Source of the DNA: an uncultured Dorea sp.
GTDB taxonomy: Bacteria > Bacillota > Clostridia > Lachnospirales > Lachnospiraceae
Length of the DNA stretch: 64,000 bases
NCBI GenBank assembly: GCA_910584095.1
Contig: CAJTYU010000012.1
Location: 16,689 to 80,688, forward strand
Reading direction: 5' to 3'
Of the stretch, positions 60,439 through 64,000 are shown piece by piece. The notes under the pieces are model-generated. The model ran no database searches. It was given only the letters and a program-made list of their open reading frames with translations, and was not told where the DNA came from. The position numbers were made by a program, and so were the translations under genes. Numbering within the stretch: position 1 is the first letter of the stretch; every line of letters begins with the position of its first letter.

Positions 60439-61461
60439 CTATACTGTCTCGTTTAAATATAGTCTCGATAAGGGTATGATCTTATGCATCTCCTCTTTCA
60501 TGCGTTCTGTCATCTGCACGCCCTCTTCTATACAAAGCTCCTCCGCTGTCTTTACGCCGAACAGAAATTCTGTCAATGCGGAAATGGTCAGCGTACCTTC
60601 GCTGTTTTCCGGTTTACTGTCCATCAGCATAACGCCGGAATATTCGGTGCCGGTTATCACAACGCAGCGGTTATTTTCCTCAATAACAGGATCGGTAATC
60701 TGGAAGCATACGGCGGCAAGAGTCTTAAGCCGGACAGACATAAGAAGCCTTCTTGCATCAATGACGCGCACCATAATCTTCGGCGCGGCATCCTCTGTCT
60801 GCCCGTCTGGAATATAGGGCCTGCAGTCTATAATCTGCTCTCCTTCACGGTACACCATCAGCCGGGCTCCTTCGCTTGCATATTCCTTCTGAATACGCCG
60901 GTAATACGCCCCGCTCCGATATGCATATACCTGATAAGCCGAAGAAAGATCCTGATTCGCCGCGTCGGCCAATTCTTCCATCTCCGAATCCTCCACCGGC
61001 GAAACGCGGCATACCCTTCCATCCTCTAATACCAGCGTCCCGGATTCTTTCCGGGGGCAGCGCTTCCTTTCCTGCTCGTATACAGTCCTGAAATCATAGG
61101 GGGTATAGATTGTCTCCGCCGCCGGCATCAAAAACGTGAAGCTTCTGCCCAATGCATACATATCCCGCAGCGCTCTGCGAAGAAGCTCTCCCATATAACC
61201 TCTCTTCCGATAGGTCTTTCTTGTGGCTACTGCAACGATGTAGTCCGCATCCTTTCTGTTTCCATTCACCATCAGCTCATAGGGATTCAGATGGAGCATC
61301 GTCTGGATGTCTCCGTCCTCCTCGATCACATAGATCTGGTTATCCTTCGTCTTTTCCGTATAATAATAATCAACAAATCCCTGACTGTCTTCCGCAAACA
61401 CCTCCTCATAAAGGGGTCTGGTACTGCCATGTTCTGTCACGTCCAGCTTTCGAATCTCCAT
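60439..61461 (-). CDS. GNAT-family N-acetyltransferase (Eis-like)
   Basis: A 340-residue protein. The N-terminal half holds the acetyl-CoA site VATRKTYRKRGYMGELLRRAL near residues 78-98. A second GNAT-like and SCP2-like C-terminal half (LLMSVRLKTLAAVCFQITDP, then ISALTEFLFGVKTAEEL) matches the Eis layout. The ATG at 61461 has ATAGGAGTGG upstream; the frame extends 45 codons further into the ispF end without a site. Eis enzymes acetylate amines, including aminoglycosides; the natural substrate here is unknown. It follows ispF by 35 bases. Confidence 0.87.
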   Translation of the reverse strand: MEIRKLDVTEHGSTRPLYEEVFAEDSQGFVDYYYTEKTKDNQIYVIEEDGDIQTMLHLNPYELMVNGNRKDADYIVAVATRKTYRKRGYMGELLRRALRDMYALGRSFTFLMPAAETIYTPYDFRTVYEQERKRCPRKESGTLVLEDGRVCRVSPVEDSEMEELADAANQDLSSAYQVYAYRSGAYYRRIQKEYASEGARLMVYREGEQIIDCRPYIPDGQTEDAAPKIMVRVIDARRLLMSVRLKTLAAVCFQITDPVIEENNRCVVITGTEYSGVMLMDSKPENSEGTLTISALTEFLFGVKTAEELCIEEGVQMTERMKEEMHKIIPLSRLYLNETV

Positions 61462-61496
61462 ATTCCCACTCCTATCCTGACCTGCAGCATATCCCG

Positions 61497-62051
61497 CTAT
61501 CTTCCCTGTCTGCGAGGGCAGCCCTCGCAGGCAGAAGGAACTTCCATTACAGAATCTGCCGCTGTATAACTGTAATTTACAGCCGACTCCAGACAAGCGG
61601 CCGCCTGAGCTGAAATTCCTTTCCCCGTTCCTGTAAATCCAAGTCCTTCTTCCGTAGTCGCTTTTATATTGACCTGACTGGTTTCAAGATGAAGCGCCTC
61701 CGCAATATTGGCGCGCATCTGTTCGATGTAGGGAGCCATCTTCGGTCGCTGGGCAATAATCGTAGCGTCAATATTGCTGACAATATACAGTTGTTCTTCC
61801 AGAAGTTCTCCCACATGCTTTAGAAGCTTCACGCTGGAAATCCCCTTATAGGCAGGATCCGTATCCGGAAAATGCTTTCCAACATCTCCCATGGCCGCGG
61901 CGCCAAGAAGCGCGTCCATCACAGCGTGAATCAGCACATCCGCGTCGGAATGCCCCAGAAGCCCTTTTTCATAAGGAATCTTCACTCCTCCAAGAATCAA
62001 GTCCCTGCCCTCTGTTAATTTGTGTACGTCATATCCCATGCCGATTCTCAT
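61497..62051 (-). CDS. ispF: 2-C-methyl-D-erythritol 2,4-cyclodiphosphate synthase with C-terminal extension
   Basis: A 184-residue enzyme of the non-mevalonate isoprenoid pathway. Zn ligands are in YDVHKL (Asp8, His10) and His42 region HSDADVLIHA. The substrate blocks KHFPDTDPAY and ATTEEGLGFTGTGKGISAQA are kept. Usual length is near 158; here about 26 extra residues follow ACLE, ending CEGCPRRQGR with two Cys. The ATG at 62051 has GGGAGG upstream. It lies between the sugar kinase and acetyltransferase genes; no other isoprenoid genes adjoin. Confidence 0.92.
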   Translation of the reverse strand: MRIGMGYDVHKLTEGRDLILGGVKIPYEKGLLGHSDADVLIHAVMDALLGAAAMGDVGKHFPDTDPAYKGISSVKLLKHVGELLEEQLYIVSNIDATIIAQRPKMAPYIEQMRANIAEALHLETSQVNIKATTEEGLGFTGTGKGISAQAAACLESAVNYSYTAADSVMEVPSACEGCPRRQGR

Positions 62052-62121
62052 CCTGTTATCCTCCCATGCTTCGCTCATCATACTCCTGCAGAATATCCGC
62101 AGCAGCCGCGCCTTTCTAAAT

Positions 62122-63081
62122 CTATTTTCTTATCATCTCTTCAATCTGGTCCGGTTCAGGCATAGAGCGGATCGCCCCCTTTTTCAGCGTGATCAGCGCC
62201 GCCCCCGCATTGGCATAGGTCAGGAGTTCTCCCAAAGTTTCCTCTGTCAGCCCCTCCAGTCCGTATTTCAGCAGACCGTTAATCGCACAGCCGCAGAACG
62301 TATCCCCGGCTCCGGTAGTCTCGACAGCCTTTACTGGAAATCCTGCCCTCTCAACCCGGATATCCTTAAAATACGCCCGGCTTCCATCCTTTCCCATGGT
62401 CAGGAAAATTACCGGAATATGATATTTTTCCTGCAAATAACGGATCCCTTCATCGTAGTCCTCTTTTCCGGAAATAAACTGAATCTCGTTATCTGAAATT
62501 TTTAGCATATCGCAGTACTGAAACCCATACTCCATCGCTTCCTTTGCATCATCCAGCGATTTCCACAAAGGCTCTCTCAAATTTGGGTCGAAGGTAATAA
62601 GACATCCAGCCTCTCTGGCCGCCTCCAGCGCCTTCTTCGTCGCCGTCTTTACCGGCTCGTCGGTCATAGATAAGGTTCCGAAATGAAATACCTTTGACTG
62701 GCGTATCAGGTCATAATCCACTTCATCCTCGGACAGCATCATGTCCGCGCCCGGATTCCGGTAAAAGGAAAACTCCCGGTCTCCATCCGCAAATGTATGT
62801 ACAAAAGCAAGCGTCGTACGAATATCCTCATCCATCGCAAGCCCCCTCGTCTCGATTCCGGAATCCGCGATCGTCTCTTTCAGAAGCCGTCCAAACTGAT
62901 CCTGTCCTACTTTTCCGACAAACGCCGTCTTTCTGCCCAGCTTGTTCAGCATGGCAAGCACATTGCAGGGCGCGCCTCCCGGGCATGCCTCGAACATGTT
63001 ATTTCCCTGCTCGCTCTGTCCGTTCATTGTGAAATCAATCAGCAGTTCCCCCATAGCGGTAACATCGTATAATTTTTCCAT
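62122..63081 (-). CDS. PfkB-family carbohydrate kinase (fructokinase-like)
   Basis: A 319-residue ribokinase-family kinase. N-terminal GELLIDFTMNG and GGAPCNVLAMLNKLG bind the sugar; the ATP and anion hole is KAVETTGAGDTFCGCAINGLL near residues 240-260 with the catalytic Asp in GAGD. Residues in ITFDPNLREPLW fit fructokinases. The ATG at 63081 has CAGGAGTG upstream. It probably makes fructose-6-phosphate, though related sugars are possible. No sugar transport genes are near. Confidence 0.9.
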   Translation of the reverse strand: MEKLYDVTAMGELLIDFTMNGQSEQGNNMFEACPGGAPCNVLAMLNKLGRKTAFVGKVGQDQFGRLLKETIADSGIETRGLAMDEDIRTTLAFVHTFADGDREFSFYRNPGADMMLSEDEVDYDLIRQSKVFHFGTLSMTDEPVKTATKKALEAAREAGCLITFDPNLREPLWKSLDDAKEAMEYGFQYCDMLKISDNEIQFISGKEDYDEGIRYLQEKYHIPVIFLTMGKDGSRAYFKDIRVERAGFPVKAVETTGAGDTFCGCAINGLLKYGLEGLTEETLGELLTYANAGAALITLKKGAIRSMPEPDQIEEMIRK

Positions 63082-63248
63082 CTGTATCACTCCTGTCTGA
63101 ATATTTTTAAATGACGTTTCTCCTATTTTACCATTTCATTCCCGGATTATCAAGGCTGTCCCTCTTTACGTTATTCCCGCCGTATGCTAGAATGTTAAAG
63201 AATTTTCCCCGGAACCGTTACAGAATACAAATTTGGAGGTGCAAAGAT

Positions 63249-63896
63249 ATGAAGGTGTATTACCTGCCGCTGGATTCTTCCCCTTGGAGCCCTGCAGACG
63301 AACGGCTGGTCTCCTCCGTATCCGGCAGGCGTAAAGAACAGATCAAAAAATACGCTCACGATGACGGCCGCCGTTTATCCCTGTACGCCGCTCTGGTTAC
63401 CCGCATGGGAATCAGCCTGCAGACAGGTATTCCCACATCCGGTCTGGCATTTCAGGCCGATTCCGGCCGCAAACCCGTCTGCCTTACCGTTCCCGGCTTG
63501 GATTTCAGTTTTTCGCATACGAAAAATGCCGTCCTGTGCTGTATTTCCGGGGAAGGCTCCGTGGGCGCGGATATCGAGAAGCAGCGTCCCGCCCCCATTA
63601 GAATTGCAAAGCGGTTTTTTCATGAAGAGGAAATCAAATACGTATGGAACGGGTCCGAAGAAGAGCAGTCTCTCCGTTTCTTTGAAATCTGGACAAAAAA
63701 AGAGGCCTATTCTAAACAGCTCGGACTTGGATTCGGTCTGTCTCCCCAATCCTATAACACATTGTCTCTGGAATCAGCGTCCCGGCTGCACACATGGCGT
63801 CAGGACGGTTACCTTTGCAGCGTCTGCTGCGAAAAGCCCTCTCCAATAGAAATTATTGCTGTTACAGAAGAAGATTTACAAAATTTTTTCAGTTAG
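63249..63896 (+). CDS. 4'-phosphopantetheinyl transferase (Sfp family)
   Basis: A 215-residue enzyme that moves the phosphopantetheine arm of CoA to a carrier-protein serine. Metal and CoA residues are in GLDFSFSHTKNAVLC, VGADIEKQRP and FFEIWTKKEAYSKQLGLGF. The ATG at 63249 has GGAGG 9 bases upstream. It is divergent from the kinase gene and followed by a terminator. Its short length and lack of peptide-synthetase neighbours leave the carrier target open. Confidence 0.92.
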   Translation: MKVYYLPLDSSPWSPADERLVSSVSGRRKEQIKKYAHDDGRRLSLYAALVTRMGISLQTGIPTSGLAFQADSGRKPVCLTVPGLDFSFSHTKNAVLCCISGEGSVGADIEKQRPAPIRIAKRFFHEEEIKYVWNGSEEEQSLRFFEIWTKKEAYSKQLGLGFGLSPQSYNTLSLESASRLHTWRQDGYLCSVCCEKPSPIEIIAVTEEDLQNFFS

Positions 63897-63908
63897 ATAA
63901 GTATAAAT

Positions 63909-63935
63909 AAAAAAACCTGTATGCACAGGTTTTTT
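63909..63935. terminator. Bidirectional terminator
   Basis: Complementary arms ACCTGT/ACAGGT with a 4-base loop are flanked by A and T runs, so the hairpin serves both the phosphopantetheinyl transferase gene and the convergent tRNA-Met. Confidence 0.9.
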
Positions 63936-63938
63936 AAG

Positions 63939-64000
63939 TAGCGGGAACTGGATTTGAACCAGCGACACCACGGGTATGAACCGTGTGCTCTAGCCAACTG
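63939..64000 (-). tRNA. tRNA-Met(CAT), partial (5' end beyond window)
   Basis: Minus-strand sequence shows the D arm end, anticodon loop TTCATAC closed by CACGG/CCGTG (anticodon CAT), T loop GGTTCAAATCC and the 3' acceptor half ending CCCGCTA. The 5' acceptor strand lies past 64000. CAT could be elongator Met or a tRNA-Ile2 precursor; the acceptor pairing needed to tell is missing. Confidence 0.9.

Noticed and set aside
1..64000. CRISPR arrays, rRNA genes, intact transposases or integrases
   Set aside because: Searched by eye for regular spacers, rRNA signatures and DDE/tyrosine/serine recombinase motifs; none found.

Overview
The window looks like chromosome of an anaerobic, spore-forming Gram-positive bacterium of the Clostridia, most likely a gut Lachnospiraceae relative. 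Signs are an infC-rpmI-rplT operon with an AUU-started infC, a cysteine T-box in front of cysE-cysS, a sigH cluster, a GerA-type germination protein, mannose-type PTS genes and strong GGAGG ribosome binding sites. Most genes lie on the minus strand, so the window probably sits on one replichore arm read backwards. The placement comes from gene content only.

Left edge (1-2082): an AT-rich segment with two consecutive C5-cytosine DNA methyltransferases (one cut by the window edge) behind a small Xre-type regulator, then a gene-poor stretch with helically phased 9-bp repeats. It ends at the 3' end of rlmD (rumA) and looks like the right end of an acquired island carrying a restriction-modification-type locus.

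2083-10519: housekeeping genes (rlmD, pcrA), two small proteins, and an Hsp70 (HscC-like) translationally coupled to a membrane-anchored J-domain protein whose HPD motif reads HPE. 10890-18886: a seven-gene operon for an unidentified PTS substrate (Fe-dependent alcohol dehydrogenase, fused EIIC-EIID, EIIA, a metallopeptidase-like protein with a broken HExxH motif, EIIB, a 2-hydroxyacid dehydrogenase, a class II aldolase). It has a 19-bp-spacer promoter and a divergent MerR regulator. This is the most novel-looking unit here. 18852-22956: a PhoP/PhoR-type two-component system coupled to an Na/Pi cotransporter with a PhoU-like tail.

23178-33854: a free-standing PheRS B3/B4 editing-type domain, a MarR-controlled heterodimeric ABC exporter, glgB, a TetR regulator with a DUF1836 protein, a YerC/TrpR-like regulator, a PHP phosphoesterase, small proteins, and a decayed small gene beyond tRNA-Leu. 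33855-48000: the IF3-L35-L20 operon, MATE exporter, orphan GerA protein, dUTPase, Na/alanine symporter, homoserine O-acetyltransferase (Glu111 type), AI-2E family permease, DUF1540 protein, purA, cardiolipin synthase, a second small acidic membrane protein, and a PilZ protein.

47844-64000: a MocR-type regulator, glnS, tRNA-Thr, the conserved cysE-cysS-mrnC-rlmB-sigH cluster under a T-box, an ECF sigma/anti-sigma pair, a VanRS-like two-component system, an Eis-like acetyltransferase, ispF, a PfkB sugar kinase, an Sfp-type phosphopantetheinyl transferase and a partial tRNA-Met. No CRISPR array, rRNA gene or intact transposase was seen.
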